From NCBI GenBank assembly GCA_034408935.1, contig DAOUMV010000012.1:1-64000 (forward strand): 64,000 nt of DNA. The letters run 5' to 3'. The position numbers and the translations under genes are program-made. This document shows, piece by piece, positions 38,550 through 46,994 of the stretch. Numbering within the stretch: position 1 is the first letter of the stretch; each line of letters begins with the position of its first letter. The notes beneath the pieces are model-generated. The model was not told the origin of the DNA. It searched no databases and saw nothing but the letters and a program-made list of their open reading frames with translations. The stretch comes from DAOUMF01 sp034408935. GTDB taxonomy: Bacteria; Chloroflexota; Dehalococcoidia; SM23-28-2; RBG-16-64-32.

Positions 38550-39947
38550 GTGCGTGCCGTAGGCTATTTCCGAGAGCGAAAGGGCGACAAGCCCCTCGCG
38601 GAGCAGAACAAGGCGTTTCTGGAGTTCTGCCAGGGCAACGGCTATGAGGCGGCCGCGGTCTTCTTGGACGCGTCCCCGACACCTGACGACGGCCCCGGCT
38701 TCCGGCAGATGGTGGAGTTCCTCCGCAGCCAGCGCCAGCGGGGGTTCCTACTGGTGGCCGTGCCCGATCTGGGCGGCTTGGGGAACAACCTGACGGAGTC
38801 AGCGCGGCGGTATTTCCAGCTCTCCAGCCTAGGCGTGGGCGTGGTGGCTATGGATGGCAGCGACGATCTCGGGGATGAGCTGCTGAAGCGGTGGGCGGCG
38901 GCGCGCAAGGACGGCCGCCTCGGCGACCGGGTGCGGGCGGCGATGCGCAAGAAGGCGGTCAAGGGCGAGGCGTTGGGCCGCCCTCCGTACGGCTACCGGG
39001 TAGGGCCCCGGGGCCGGCTCCAGGTGGTGCCGGAAGAGGGATCGGTGGTGCGATACCTCTTTCGGCTGTACCTGAAGGATGGCCTGGGAATACGGCGCAT
39101 CGCCCGGCGGCTGAATGAGGAGGAGATCCGCACCCGCCGCGGCCTGCTCTGGAGCATGGTGACGGTGCGAGACCTACTGCGCAACCGGGCCTACCTGGGA
39201 ACGTACAGCCGGTTCGGGGTGCGGGTACCGGCCAGCCATCCGCCTCTCATCTCGCCGGAGGACTTCCGCCGGGTGCAGGAGCGTCTCGATCAGCGGCGGC
39301 CCAAGCCCTCTGATCGCCAGGCCACCCGCTTCCTGCTGTCGGGCCTGGCCTACTGCGGGTATTGCGACAACAAGATGATCGGTGTGACCCGCCGGCAGAG
39401 TTGGCGGCGGCGCAGCGACGGTGAGGTGCGCTCCGCCCTCTACCGCTACTACCAGTGCGAATCGCGGACGAACCGCAGCCTGTGCGACTACCACACACAC
39501 CGCGCCAAAGCGCTGGAGGAGGAGGTGCGCCGAGCGCTGCTAGACGGCCCGCCGCAGGCCGCTGCCGCGGCGGAAAAGGCCGAGGAGTCCACCATCGAGG
39601 CGATGGGGAAGCAGCTTCGCGACAGGATGCGACGACTGGACCGTCGGCTGGAGCAGATCCTGGACGCCGCCGCTAGCGGTCGTCTCAACGGCGAGCGGCT
39701 GCGCTCTCTCAGCGTCGAGGTGGCCAGCCAGCGGCTGGCCTCGGAAGAAGCCCTGGTGGAGCGGCAGCGGCGGGCGCAGATGCAGGCCACGGAGGCGGAG
39801 CAGCGACAGCGACAGCGCGATGCCCTAGCCCGCTGCCGGGAGCAGTGGGACCAGCTAACGTTCCCGGAGCAGTACGAGCTGCTGCGGCAGCTCCTGGAGC
39901 GGGTGGTGGTGCGGGATGAAGGCATCCAGGTCTCGCTGAGGGCGTAG
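38550..39947 (+). CDS. Large serine recombinase homologue lacking catalytic residues
   Basis: 465 residues from GTG 38550, one nt after the upstream stop. The resolvase domain keeps the fold (AVGYFRERKGDKPLAEQN) but the nucleophile Ser10 is Arg (Tyr6 and Arg8 remain), and the LDRLGRN motif reads LGGLGNN, losing Asp67, Arg68 and Arg71. The Recombinase domain (LGRPPYGYRVGPRGRLQVVP, LRNRAYLGTYSRFG), zinc ribbon (YCGYCDNKM, YYQCESRTNRSLC) and C-terminal coiled coil are intact. So DNA binding is retained and strand cleavage is lost. It is embedded in a housekeeping operon, suggesting domestication. Confidence 0.85.
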   Translation: MRAVGYFRERKGDKPLAEQNKAFLEFCQGNGYEAAAVFLDASPTPDDGPGFRQMVEFLRSQRQRGFLLVAVPDLGGLGNNLTESARRYFQLSSLGVGVVAMDGSDDLGDELLKRWAAARKDGRLGDRVRAAMRKKAVKGEALGRPPYGYRVGPRGRLQVVPEEGSVVRYLFRLYLKDGLGIRRIARRLNEEEIRTRRGLLWSMVTVRDLLRNRAYLGTYSRFGVRVPASHPPLISPEDFRRVQERLDQRRPKPSDRQATRFLLSGLAYCGYCDNKMIGVTRRQSWRRRSDGEVRSALYRYYQCESRTNRSLCDYHTHRAKALEEEVRRALLDGPPQAAAAAEKAEESTIEAMGKQLRDRMRRLDRRLEQILDAAASGRLNGERLRSLSVEVASQRLASEEALVERQRRAQMQATEAEQRQRQRDALARCREQWDQLTFPEQYELLRQLLERVVVRDEGIQVSLRA

Positions 39948-39952
39948 CGGGA

Positions 39953-40360
39953 GTGGCTGGCGGCAAGTGGGTCGTCTACGCTGACGGCGCCTCGCGCGGT
40001 AACCCCGGTCCTGCTTCCACTGGAGCGGCAGTCTATGACGACTCCGGCCGAGAGGTGCACACGGTGTCCCGCCGCATCGGCCGGGCGACGAACAACGAGG
40101 CGGAGTACCGCGCCGCCATCGCCGGCTTGGAGGCGGCCCTCGCCCTGGGAGCCCGCGATGTAGAGCTGCGGATGGACTCTGAGCTGGTGGTGCGGCAGCT
40201 CGACTCGCGCTACAAGGTGCGCAACCCATCCCTGCGACGACTGTTTGGGCGGATCAAGGACTTGCAGTGGCGGTTCGCCTCGTTCCAGGTGCAGCACGTG
40301 GGGCGGGAGCAGAACCGGCGCGCCGACAGACTGGCCAACGAGGCGCTGGACCGCGGCTAA
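39953..40360 (+). CDS. rnhA: Ribonuclease HI family protein
   Basis: 135 residues from GTG 39953. Catalytic carboxylates: Asp in VVYADGASRGNPGP, Glu in NNEAEYRAAIAGL, Asp in LRMDSELVVRQL, Asp in RRADRLANEAL. It lacks the basic protrusion of E. coli RNase HI, as in archaeal-type/short RNase HI (RnhA-like). It hydrolyses the RNA strand of RNA-DNA hybrids. Third gene of the zinc-ribbon operon, 5 nt after the recombinase-like gene. Confidence 0.93.
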   Translation: MAGGKWVVYADGASRGNPGPASTGAAVYDDSGREVHTVSRRIGRATNNEAEYRAAIAGLEAALALGARDVELRMDSELVVRQLDSRYKVRNPSLRRLFGRIKDLQWRFASFQVQHVGREQNRRADRLANEALDRG

Positions 40361-40443
40361 AGCGGGCCCGTCAGAACTCTTTGGTTTTGCCTTAGCCCTT
40401 GCTGCGGGGGCAGGCTGACGCCCGGCTTCAGGTGCGGTGGCGA

Positions 40444-40452
40444 TGGTATACT
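40444..40452 (+). promoter_or_regulatory. Extended -10 promoter of rnpB
   Basis: TG-G-TATACT; the mature RNA is predicted to begin ~7 nt downstream. Confidence 0.55.
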
Positions 40453-40456
40453 GGGA

Positions 40457-40829
40457 CTGGCCCAGTAGACCGGGTGACCGCCGCTCGCCTCAGGCGAGGG
40501 GAGGAAGGTCCGAGCTCCACCGGGCAGCGCGCTGGGTAACGCCCAGGCGGGGTGACCCGACGGAAAGTGGCACAGAAACATACCGCCCGTCTCAGGCGGG
40601 CAAGGGTGAAATGGTGGGGTAAGAGCCCACCGGCTCCGGCGCGAGTCGGAGGCCGGCCAAACCCCGCGCGGAGCAAGGCCAAATAGGAGGGCTCCCGCCA
40701 TTGGCGGGGAAGGGTGCCCGGCCCGATGCTCTCGGGTTGGCCGCTGGACCCCGTCGGCGACGGCGGGGCTAGATTGATGGTCACCGCCCGTACGGGTACA
40801 GAACTCGGCCTATAGGTCTACTGGGCCGT
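40457..40829 (+). ncRNA. rnpB: RNase P RNA, type A
   Basis: All core segments are readable: GAGGAAGGTCCGAGCTCC (CR-I), ACAGAAACATACCGCC, GGTGAAATGGTGGGGTAAGA, CCAAACCCCGCGCGG, GGCCAAATAGGAGGG and the 3' ACAGAACTCGGCCTATAGG (CR-V with P4). P1 is formed by GGCCCAGTAGACC (40459-40471) and GGTCTACTGGGCC (40815-40827). It is the catalytic RNA that matures tRNA 5' ends. The arms with CTCGCCTCAGGCGAGG and CCGCCCGTCTCAGGCGGGC are unusually GC-rich. Confidence 0.97.
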
Positions 40830-40841
40830 CGAAGGAAACGG

Positions 40842-40863
40842 AACGGCCGCAAGGCCGTTTTCA
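40842..40863 (+). terminator. Intrinsic terminator of rnpB
   Basis: AACGGCC / GGCCGTT stem (40842-40848 with 40853-40859), GCAA loop, then TTTC. The murE start codon follows 10 nt later. Confidence 0.75.
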
Positions 40864-40872
40864 TCTTTGGCG

Positions 40873-42387
40873 ATGCGATTGAACGACCTGGCGGCTCATC
40901 TTCCCGCAGCGGAGCTCTTCGGCTCCGCCGAGGCGCAGTTCAACGCCGTCGAGTATGACTCGCGCCGGGTGAAGCCGGGGGCGCTGTTCGTGGCGGTGCC
41001 AGGGGACCGCCACGACGGGCACGACTACCTGGCCCAAGCGGTGGAGGCCGGCGCGGCGGCCGTCCTTGTGCAGGCCGACCGACGCTCCAAGTGGGCAGAG
41101 CTGGGCGTGCCGGGCCTGGCTGTGCCCGACAGCCGCAAGGCGCTTGCGGAGGCGGCGGCTGCCTTCTTGGGCCGGCCTGCCCAGAAGCTCACCGTCGTAG
41201 GCGTCACCGGCACCGACGGCAAGACCAGCCTCTGCCATCTCATCACCCATCTACTGCAGTCGGCGGGTGAGAGCGCTGGGTTGATGAGCACCGCCGAGAA
41301 CCGGGCGGGCGGGCGCCTGCTGGCGGACAGTGGTCGCTTCACAACGCCGGAGCCGCCCGAGGTGCAGTCGTTGCTGGCGCAGATGGTGGAGGCGGGCTGC
41401 CGCTACGCCGTACTGGAGGCGACCTCCCACGGGCTGGCCCAGCACCGGCTCGACGGCTGCGAGTTCGATCTGGCGGTGATGACCAACGTGGGCAGCGACC
41501 ACATGGACTTCCACCGGTCGCGAGAGGGGTACCTGGCGGCCAAGGGTCGCCTGTTCCAGATGCTGGATGAGGCTTCGGAAAAGAGGGTGGCCAGGACTGC
41601 CATACTGAACGCCGACGATCCCGCCCACAGCTACTTCCGCTCGCTCACGCGGACGCGGGTGGTGACCTACGGGCTGGATGCCGCAGCGGACGTCTCGGCC
41701 GTGGATCTGCGGCCGGAGGGATGGGGTGCGCGGTTCCGGCTGCGGACGCCCGCCGGGGAGACAGATGTCCGGCTGGGGCGGCCAGGAGCATTCAACGTGG
41801 CCAACGCCCTCGCCGCCACCGCGGCCGGTCTAGCGCTGGGCCTAGACCTGGCGTCCATCGCGGGCGGCCTGGAGTCCTGGCCAGGAGCGCCCGGCCGCAT
41901 GGAGCGGGTTGACGAAGGGCAACCGTTCGATGTCGTGGTGGATTTCGCCCACGCGCCGGATTCGCTGGAGCGGGTGCTCAGGGAGCTGCGTGCGGGCAGG
42001 CGAGGCCGCGTCATCGCCGTGTTCGGTTGCATCGGCGAGCGGGACAGAGAGCGGCGCTACGCCATGGGGCGGGTGGCAGCGGAGCTGGCCGACTACACCT
42101 ACGTGACCGACGACAACCCCTACTCCGAGGACCGGGACGCTATCCTGGCCGAGATCGCCCGCGGGCTGCACGATGCCGGCAGGAGGGAGGAGCACGACTT
42201 CGCCGTGGTGCCGGACCGGCGAGAAGCCATCGCCCAGGCACTGGCCATGGCGGTGGATGAGGACGTGGTGCTCCTGACCGGGAAGGGCCCCGAACGCGAG
42301 GTGGTCATGGCCGGCGGCTCCTACGACTGCCACGACGGCGAGGTGGCACGCCGGGTGTTGCGGGAGCTGTTCCCACCGTCGGCGTAA
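40873..42387 (+). CDS. murE: UDP-N-acetylmuramyl-tripeptide synthetase (MurE)
   Basis: 504 residues from ATG 40873 (TTG 40867 is in frame). Mur ligase: N-terminal FNAVEYDSRRVKPGALFVAV, ATP loop GVTGTDGKTSLCHL, the central GLAQHRLDGCEFDLAVMTNV and the C-terminal DNPYSEDRDAIL. Most diaminopimelate-specific MurE enzymes have DNPR; here Arg is Tyr, so another third residue such as ornithine or lysine is possible. It adds the third amino acid to the peptidoglycan stem peptide. It is not in a mur cluster and follows the rnpB terminator with no RBS. Confidence 0.92.
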   Translation: MRLNDLAAHLPAAELFGSAEAQFNAVEYDSRRVKPGALFVAVPGDRHDGHDYLAQAVEAGAAAVLVQADRRSKWAELGVPGLAVPDSRKALAEAAAAFLGRPAQKLTVVGVTGTDGKTSLCHLITHLLQSAGESAGLMSTAENRAGGRLLADSGRFTTPEPPEVQSLLAQMVEAGCRYAVLEATSHGLAQHRLDGCEFDLAVMTNVGSDHMDFHRSREGYLAAKGRLFQMLDEASEKRVARTAILNADDPAHSYFRSLTRTRVVTYGLDAAADVSAVDLRPEGWGARFRLRTPAGETDVRLGRPGAFNVANALAATAAGLALGLDLASIAGGLESWPGAPGRMERVDEGQPFDVVVDFAHAPDSLERVLRELRAGRRGRVIAVFGCIGERDRERRYAMGRVAAELADYTYVTDDNPYSEDRDAILAEIARGLHDAGRREEHDFAVVPDRREAIAQALAMAVDEDVVLLTGKGPEREVVMAGGSYDCHDGEVARRVLRELFPPSA

Positions 42388-42477
42388 CGGCTTCCCATAT
42401 CCTTCACAGTTCGCGGATGGGCTTGTAGGGCCTTGACGCGCATGTTACCATGCGGAGCAGGAAAGGAGGTGATGCGA

Positions 42478-42549
42478 ATGGGCGATAAATCTAGCGATGG
42501 CCGTAGGCCTGTCTATTCGCACCGTCACCTCTCCGAGGTGCAGGTGTAG
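42478..42549 (+). CDS. Predicted 23-residue microprotein with perfect Shine-Dalgarno
   Basis: AAAGGAGGTGAT (42462-42473), a full complement of the 16S rRNA 3' end, precedes ATG 42478 by 8 nt (from GGAGG); an ATG at 42472 is also in frame. The peptide begins MGDKSSDGRR, is hydrophilic and basic, and ends HRHLSEVQV. TTGTAG-N17-TACCAT lies upstream and a strong terminator 40 nt downstream, so it is probably a separate short transcript or a leader peptide for birA. No known family. Confidence 0.5.
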   Translation: MGDKSSDGRRPVYSHRHLSEVQV

Positions 42550-42588
42550 AAGCTGAAAGGCGCGTGGACAGGTCTGCGTGCCTAGCGC

Positions 42589-42616
42589 AAAAAACCAGCC
42601 CACGGGCTGGTTTTTT
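42589..42616. terminator. Strong bidirectional intrinsic terminator
   Basis: AAAAAACCAGCCC / GGGCTGGTTTTTT with a 2-nt centre: perfect 13-bp pairing and T6 on the plus strand, A6 on the other side. It separates the microprotein transcript from birA (ATG 42646). Confidence 0.92.
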
Positions 42617-42645
42617 GTTGCCCGCGTCCGCTATTCTCGGCTGCG

Positions 42646-43425
42646 ATGACTGTTTTGCTGAACCTAACACTTATTGAGGAGCGCCTGACGACTCGCTTCG
42701 TGGGCAGGAACCTCCTGCACCTGATACAGACAACCTCCACTCAGAACGCCGCTCGGGCAGAGGCGGAGCGTGACGCTCCCGAGGGCACCGCCGTAGTGGC
42801 CGAAGAGCAGACGGGCGGACGAGGTCGCCTGGGACGCTCCTGGGTATCGCCGGCGGGAAAGAACCTGTACCTCACCCTGGTCATGCGCCCGCCTGCCAGG
42901 CACCTCCGGGTCCTGAGCATCGTGGCCCCGCTGGCCATGGCGGAGGCGCTGGAGGGAGCCGCAGGACTGACCTGCCGCATCAAGTGGCCCAACGACGTGC
43001 TCGTGGGAGGCCGCAAGATCGCCGGGGTGCTCATCGAGACCGACCTCGCGGGCGCGGCCGTGAAGTACGCCCTGGTAGGCATGGGCGTGAACGTGAACTT
43101 CGACGCGGCGGGGGTGTCCGAGATCGCAGACATCGCCACCAGCGTGCGGCGGGAGCTGGGCCGAGAGGGTTCGCGGGAGGAGGTGCTGGCAGCGCTCCTC
43201 AACGCCTTCGAAGCACGCTACACCGACGCGCAGGAGGGCGACGCCGCCTTCCGCGCCTGGCGCTCCCGCCTGGAGACCCTGGGCCAGCGGGTGCGCGCCA
43301 CCCTGGGTGAGCGCGTCGAGGAGGGGACAGCCGAGGACGTCGACGCCGAGGGCAGCCTCCTTATCCGGCGCGATGACGGCTCCCTGGTGACCGTGGAAGC
43401 GGGTGATGTCACCCTAAGGGCATAG
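42646..43425 (+). CDS. birA: Biotin--[acetyl-CoA-carboxylase] ligase, monofunctional
   Basis: 259 residues. Catalytic loop GGRGRLGRSWVSPAGKNLYL (biotinyl-AMP Arg loop), KWPNDVLVGGRKIAGVLIET (ATP/biotin Lys), GMGVNVNF, and a C-terminal SH3-like cap (GQRVRATLGERVEEGTAEDV). It lacks the N-terminal winged helix of E. coli BirA, so it cannot act as a repressor in the same way. The ATG is ~9 nt after TATTCT with no RBS, suggesting a leaderless start. Confidence 0.93.
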   Translation: MTVLLNLTLIEERLTTRFVGRNLLHLIQTTSTQNAARAEAERDAPEGTAVVAEEQTGGRGRLGRSWVSPAGKNLYLTLVMRPPARHLRVLSIVAPLAMAEALEGAAGLTCRIKWPNDVLVGGRKIAGVLIETDLAGAAVKYALVGMGVNVNFDAAGVSEIADIATSVRRELGREGSREEVLAALLNAFEARYTDAQEGDAAFRAWRSRLETLGQRVRATLGERVEEGTAEDVDAEGSLLIRRDDGSLVTVEAGDVTLRA

Positions 43426-43435
43426 ACTCGGCCCT

Positions 43436-44299
43436 TTAGCTCTTCTTCTCCTCTCCCTCCAGCGGCACCTGGCGACGGGCGCCGCCCTGACCGCCGCCGC
43501 TGTCACCACCCCCACCACGCATGAACATGCCGAGAATGTCGATGGGTACCGGGAAGATGACCGTGCTCTGATGCTCCGTCGATATCTCCGTAAGGGTCTG
43601 GAGGTAGCGCAACTGGAGGGTGGTGGGGGTGGCCGCCATGATCTTGCCGGCGTCCGCCAGCTTCTGGGACGCCTGGTACTCACCCTCGGCGTGGATGATC
43701 TTAGCGCGGCGCTCCCGCTCGGCCTCGGCCTGCCTGGCCATGGCTCGGATCATCTCCGGCGGCAGGCCGACATCGCGCACCTCGACGATAGTGACCTTGA
43801 CCCCCCAGGGTTCCGTGGCCTCGTCGATGATCTGCTGCAGCCGCTGGTTGACCTGCTCACGCTTGCTCAGGAGTTCGTCCAGATCCGACTGTCCGAGGAC
43901 GCTGCGCAGGGTGGTCTGCGCCACCAGAGAGGTAGCGCGGATGTAGTCCATCACCTTCACGACGGCCGCGTCCGGGTCGGTCACGCGGAAGTAGACCACG
44001 GCGTCCACCTTGACGGTGACGTTGTCCTGGGTGATGACGTCCTGGCGGGGGACGTCCATGGTCACGATGCGCAGGTCTATCTTCACCATCCGCTCCACTA
44101 TGGGGATGATAAAGAACAGCCCCGGCCCACGGGCGCCGACGAGCCGTCCCAGACGAAAGATGACCCCGCGCTCGTACTCCTGGACGATCTTGATCGCCAT
44201 GGGGAACAGGGGGATCGCCAAGAAGTATCCGAAGACCGTTAGCAGCCGGGCCAACCAGTTGGGGCCTGGGGGCCCTGTGGGTGTCGATCCGCTAGACAT
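43436..44299 (-). CDS. Slipin/SPFH-domain membrane protein
   Basis: 287 residues. An N-terminal membrane hairpin (WLARLLTVFGYFLAIPLFPM) is followed by the SPFH/Band 7 domain (YERGVIFRLGRLVGARGPGL, VTMDVPRQDVITQDNVTVKV, ALVDYIRAT-like) and a coiled-coil end (RQAEAERERRAKIIHAEGEY) with a Gly-rich tail. Slipins cluster with NfeD proteases and organise membrane microdomains. It starts 2 nt after the NfeD stop, so both form one operon; this gene is downstream. Confidence 0.94.
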   Translation of the reverse strand: MSSGSTPTGPPGPNWLARLLTVFGYFLAIPLFPMAIKIVQEYERGVIFRLGRLVGARGPGLFFIIPIVERMVKIDLRIVTMDVPRQDVITQDNVTVKVDAVVYFRVTDPDAAVVKVMDYIRATSLVAQTTLRSVLGQSDLDELLSKREQVNQRLQQIIDEATEPWGVKVTIVEVRDVGLPPEMIRAMARQAEAERERRAKIIHAEGEYQASQKLADAGKIMAATPTTLQLRYLQTLTEISTEHQSTVIFPVPIDILGMFMRGGGGDSGGGQGGARRQVPLEGEEKKS

Positions 44300-44301
44300 A
44301 G

Positions 44302-45654
44302 CTAGCCTCCTTCCTGCGGTTCCTTTTTGACCTTGAGCCTCAGCCCTTTGACTTCCGTGATAACCACCCGCTCGCCCTCCTCAATCGTGCCCTCCTCCGA
44401 CTCGGCCGACCAGCGCTCCCCGTCCAAGAAAACGAATCCCTCCGGGTCGAGGGTCGAGCGAGTGACGGCCTCGCGCCCGACGATGCTCTCCATCCCCATC
44501 TGGGCGGGCATCATGCGGATGCGCATAATATTGACCAGCACGAAAAGGACTATCGCGCCCATGGCCGCGGCCAGCCCAATGAGCAGCCAGCGGGACACCT
44601 GGAACTCCGGCGGGTTGCCGCTGGTGAGGAGGAGACCGCCCAGGACAAGGGCGACGACACCTCCCACACCTAATATGCCGCCGCTGGGGACGAAGATCTC
44701 CAGCCCGAACAGAATGAAGGCCACGAGTATCAGGGCCACGCCAGCCCAGTTGAAGGGCAGGACGCTGAGGGCGAAGAACCCCAGGATCAGAGCGATGACC
44801 CCGAACACGCCGGGGAAGATCACGCCGGGGTGTACAATTTCGATGAAGATCGCCAGGGTGCCCAGAGACAGCAGTAAAAGGGCGATGTTGGGGTCGGCGA
44901 TGATGTCCAAGAACCGCTCGATGAGGTTCATGTCGTTGAATACCACCTCAGCGTCGGCCGTCTGGAGGGTCACCTCACGGTCTGGGTATAGCGTCACCCG
45001 GCGCCCGTCCACGGAGTCCAGCAGTTCGTCCAGATCGCTGGCCACCAGGTCGACGACGTTTTCCTCGAGCGCCTTGCTGGCGTTGGCGGATTCGGCGTCG
45101 CGGACAGCCCTCTCCGCCCAATCCTCGTTACGCCCGCGCAGCTCGGCCAGACCCCTGATCTGCTCAGCCGCGTCGTTCGTCACCTTCTTGCCCAGAGGCC
45201 CCTGGATCTCCTCGCCTCCGCTGCCCACCGGCGTTGCGGCCCCGATGCGGGTGGCGGGGGCCATCGCCGCTACGTGCGCCGCCATGGTGATGAAGGTGCC
45301 GGCGGAGGCGGCCTGACCTCCCTGCGGGCTAACATAAACGACAACAGGCACCTCCGACGATAGGATGCGCTTCACGATGTCGTTCATAGAGGTGATCAGG
45401 CCGCCCGGCGTGTCCAGTCGGATCACCACCGCCTGGCCATCCTCATCTTCAGCGGCGTCTATGCCGCGGTCCAGGTAGCGCTCCATCACCGGCCCCACGA
45501 CGCCGTCGGCGGTGAGGACATGGACGGCGTCCGGCGACGCCCCCGGCCCGCCGCCACAGGCGAAGCCCACCACCCCCAGGACGAGGAGCACGGCAGCGAT
45601 AGCCAGTCGGAGGGGTCGGATGCGCGGAGACGCTGCAGTGCGGAGAACGGTCAT
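44302..45654 (-). CDS. nfeD: NfeD-family membrane serine protease (ClpP-class, slipin-associated)
   Basis: 450 residues. A signal/TM segment (LAIAAVLLVLGVVGFACG, with a Cys suggesting lipidation) precedes a ClpP/SppA-like protease: LDTPGGLITSMNDIV, catalytic Ser in GQAASAGTFITMAAH, Lys in GPLGKKVTNDAAEQ. A four-to-five-helix membrane region (IALLLLSLGTLAIFIEIVHP) and a C-terminal OB fold (GREAVTRSTLDPEGFVFLDG) follow. The family cleaves the C-terminus of its slipin partner. TATAAT (45683-45678) lies 24 nt upstream. Confidence 0.93.
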   Translation of the reverse strand: MTVLRTAASPRIRPLRLAIAAVLLVLGVVGFACGGGPGASPDAVHVLTADGVVGPVMERYLDRGIDAAEDEDGQAVVIRLDTPGGLITSMNDIVKRILSSEVPVVVYVSPQGGQAASAGTFITMAAHVAAMAPATRIGAATPVGSGGEEIQGPLGKKVTNDAAEQIRGLAELRGRNEDWAERAVRDAESANASKALEENVVDLVASDLDELLDSVDGRRVTLYPDREVTLQTADAEVVFNDMNLIERFLDIIADPNIALLLLSLGTLAIFIEIVHPGVIFPGVFGVIALILGFFALSVLPFNWAGVALILVAFILFGLEIFVPSGGILGVGGVVALVLGGLLLTSGNPPEFQVSRWLLIGLAAAMGAIVLFVLVNIMRIRMMPAQMGMESIVGREAVTRSTLDPEGFVFLDGERWSAESEEGTIEEGERVVITEVKGLRLKVKKEPQEGG

Positions 45655-45677
45655 CGGCGGCCTCGTGATGCAAGGCT

Positions 45678-45683
45678 ATTATA
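45678..45683 (-). promoter_or_regulatory. -10 box for nfeD-slipin
   Basis: TATAAT on the minus strand with a weak -35; it diverges from the his promoter 30 bp away. Confidence 0.5.
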
Positions 45684-45713
45684 CCGTGAGCCAGGGCGGA
45701 TATTGGTGGCTCG

Positions 45714-45742
45714 TTGAATGGGGGACAGGGCTGCGCTAGAAT
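45714..45742 (+). promoter_or_regulatory. Promoter of the his operon
   Basis: TTGAAT 45714-45719, 17-bp spacer, TAGAAT 45737-45742. RBS CAGGAG (45756-45761) and ATG 45771 follow. No terminator or His-codon leader peptide is visible. Confidence 0.75.
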
Positions 45743-45770
45743 GAGGCACACTCCGCAGGAGATGCAAGCT

Positions 45771-46994
45771 ATGGACCGTCCTTTGCGCTGTCGCGGCATG
45801 CGGGACATGCTGCCGGAGGAGATGCGGCGTTTTCGCCGGGTGGAGGAGGCGTTCCGCGCCGCCTGCCAGGGCTGGGGATACGAGGAGATCCGCACCCCGA
45901 TCCTGGAGCACCTGCACCTGTTCACAACCGCCGGGACACTCTCGCCCCAGATGCTGGGGCGCGTCTACTCCTTCCTGGACTGGGACGGTTGGAGCGGCGA
46001 GCGGGTGGTGCTTCGGCCCGACTCGACGATCCCGACGGCGCGGTTGTACGCCGAGTCCCTGGAGCGCGGCGGGGCGGCCAAGCTGTTCTACGTGCAGAAC
46101 GTATTCCGCTTCGCTGAAGGCGATGAGTCGCGAGAGGACTGGCAGTGCGGGGTGGAGCTTATCGGTGATAGCCAGCCCCAGGGCGACGTGGAACTGATCC
46201 TGCTGGGCCGCGAGGCGCTCGCCCGCCTCGGCCTGGAGGCCGATGTTAGGCTCTCCCACCCCGGGCTAGTGCGGGCCGTGCTGGAGCAGGCCGGGCTGGA
46301 CACCTCAGAGCAGCTCGCCCTGTACGATCGCATCCTTGACGGCGATGAGTCGGCGCTGGGAGAACTCCAGGCCCGGCTGCCGGAGCTGGGGACGTCTCTA
46401 GAGATGTTGCTGGCGATGGAAGGGGAAGGCGGGGCCTACTTGAAGAACCTGCGCAGCGCCTTCATCAAGGGCGTGCCTGAGATGGAAGGGCCGCTGGACG
46501 AGCTGGCCATCGTCGTCAGGACGCTGGAAGGGCTGGGCTGCCGCTGCCCAATATCGGCAGCGATGGTGCGCAACTTCGAATACTACACCGGGCCTGCCTT
46601 TCGGTTCGAGACGGCGGGCCGCCGGGTGGGCGGCGGCGGGCGCTACGATGCCCTCGTCTCACTCATCGGGGGTGAGCAGGTACCGGCGTCCGGCTTCGCT
46701 TTCGAGGCCGGTGCCCTCGTGGCTCTGCTGGCGGCGGAAGAGTCGGAGCGGCAGATCACTACGGTGGCCCTGGAGGACCGCGAAGGGGTGTCGCTGGCGT
46801 CGGCGTTTCGTTTGGCCTCAGCCCTACGGGCGCAGGGGCTCGCCGTACAGGTGACGGGGAAGCCGCCGCAGGGCAGCCCGGTGGTGAAGGTCGCCGGTGA
46901 ACGGTACGTGCTCGTAGGGCCGGCGGGAGGGGAACGCCGTCTGGCCAGCGTGGAGGCGGTAGTGGAGGCGCTGCGTGAGTCCGGCCGTGATTAG
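45771..46994 (+). CDS. hisZ: ATP phosphoribosyltransferase regulatory subunit HisZ
   Basis: 407 residues from ATG 45771 (RBS CAGGAG 9 nt upstream; the longer ORF would overlap the promoter). A HisS paralogue: LRPDSTIPTARLYA (motif 2-like), KLFYVQNVFRFAEG, GVELIGDSQPQGDVEL and a C-terminal RRVGGGGRYDALVSLIG. It lacks the tRNA-anticodon domain and aminoacylation activity is not expected. HisZ activates short-form HisG, which fits the HisG type encoded next. Confidence 0.93.
   Translation: MDRPLRCRGMRDMLPEEMRRFRRVEEAFRAACQGWGYEEIRTPILEHLHLFTTAGTLSPQMLGRVYSFLDWDGWSGERVVLRPDSTIPTARLYAESLERGGAAKLFYVQNVFRFAEGDESREDWQCGVELIGDSQPQGDVELILLGREALARLGLEADVRLSHPGLVRAVLEQAGLDTSEQLALYDRILDGDESALGELQARLPELGTSLEMLLAMEGEGGAYLKNLRSAFIKGVPEMEGPLDELAIVVRTLEGLGCRCPISAAMVRNFEYYTGPAFRFETAGRRVGGGGRYDALVSLIGGEQVPASGFAFEAGALVALLAAEESERQITTVALEDREGVSLASAFRLASALRAQGLAVQVTGKPPQGSPVVKVAGERYVLVGPAGGERRLASVEAVVEALRESGRD

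Noticed and set aside
38550..39947. Integrative element marked by the serine recombinase
   Set aside because: No att-like repeats, cargo or second mobile gene; the active site is lost and the gene sits in an operon.
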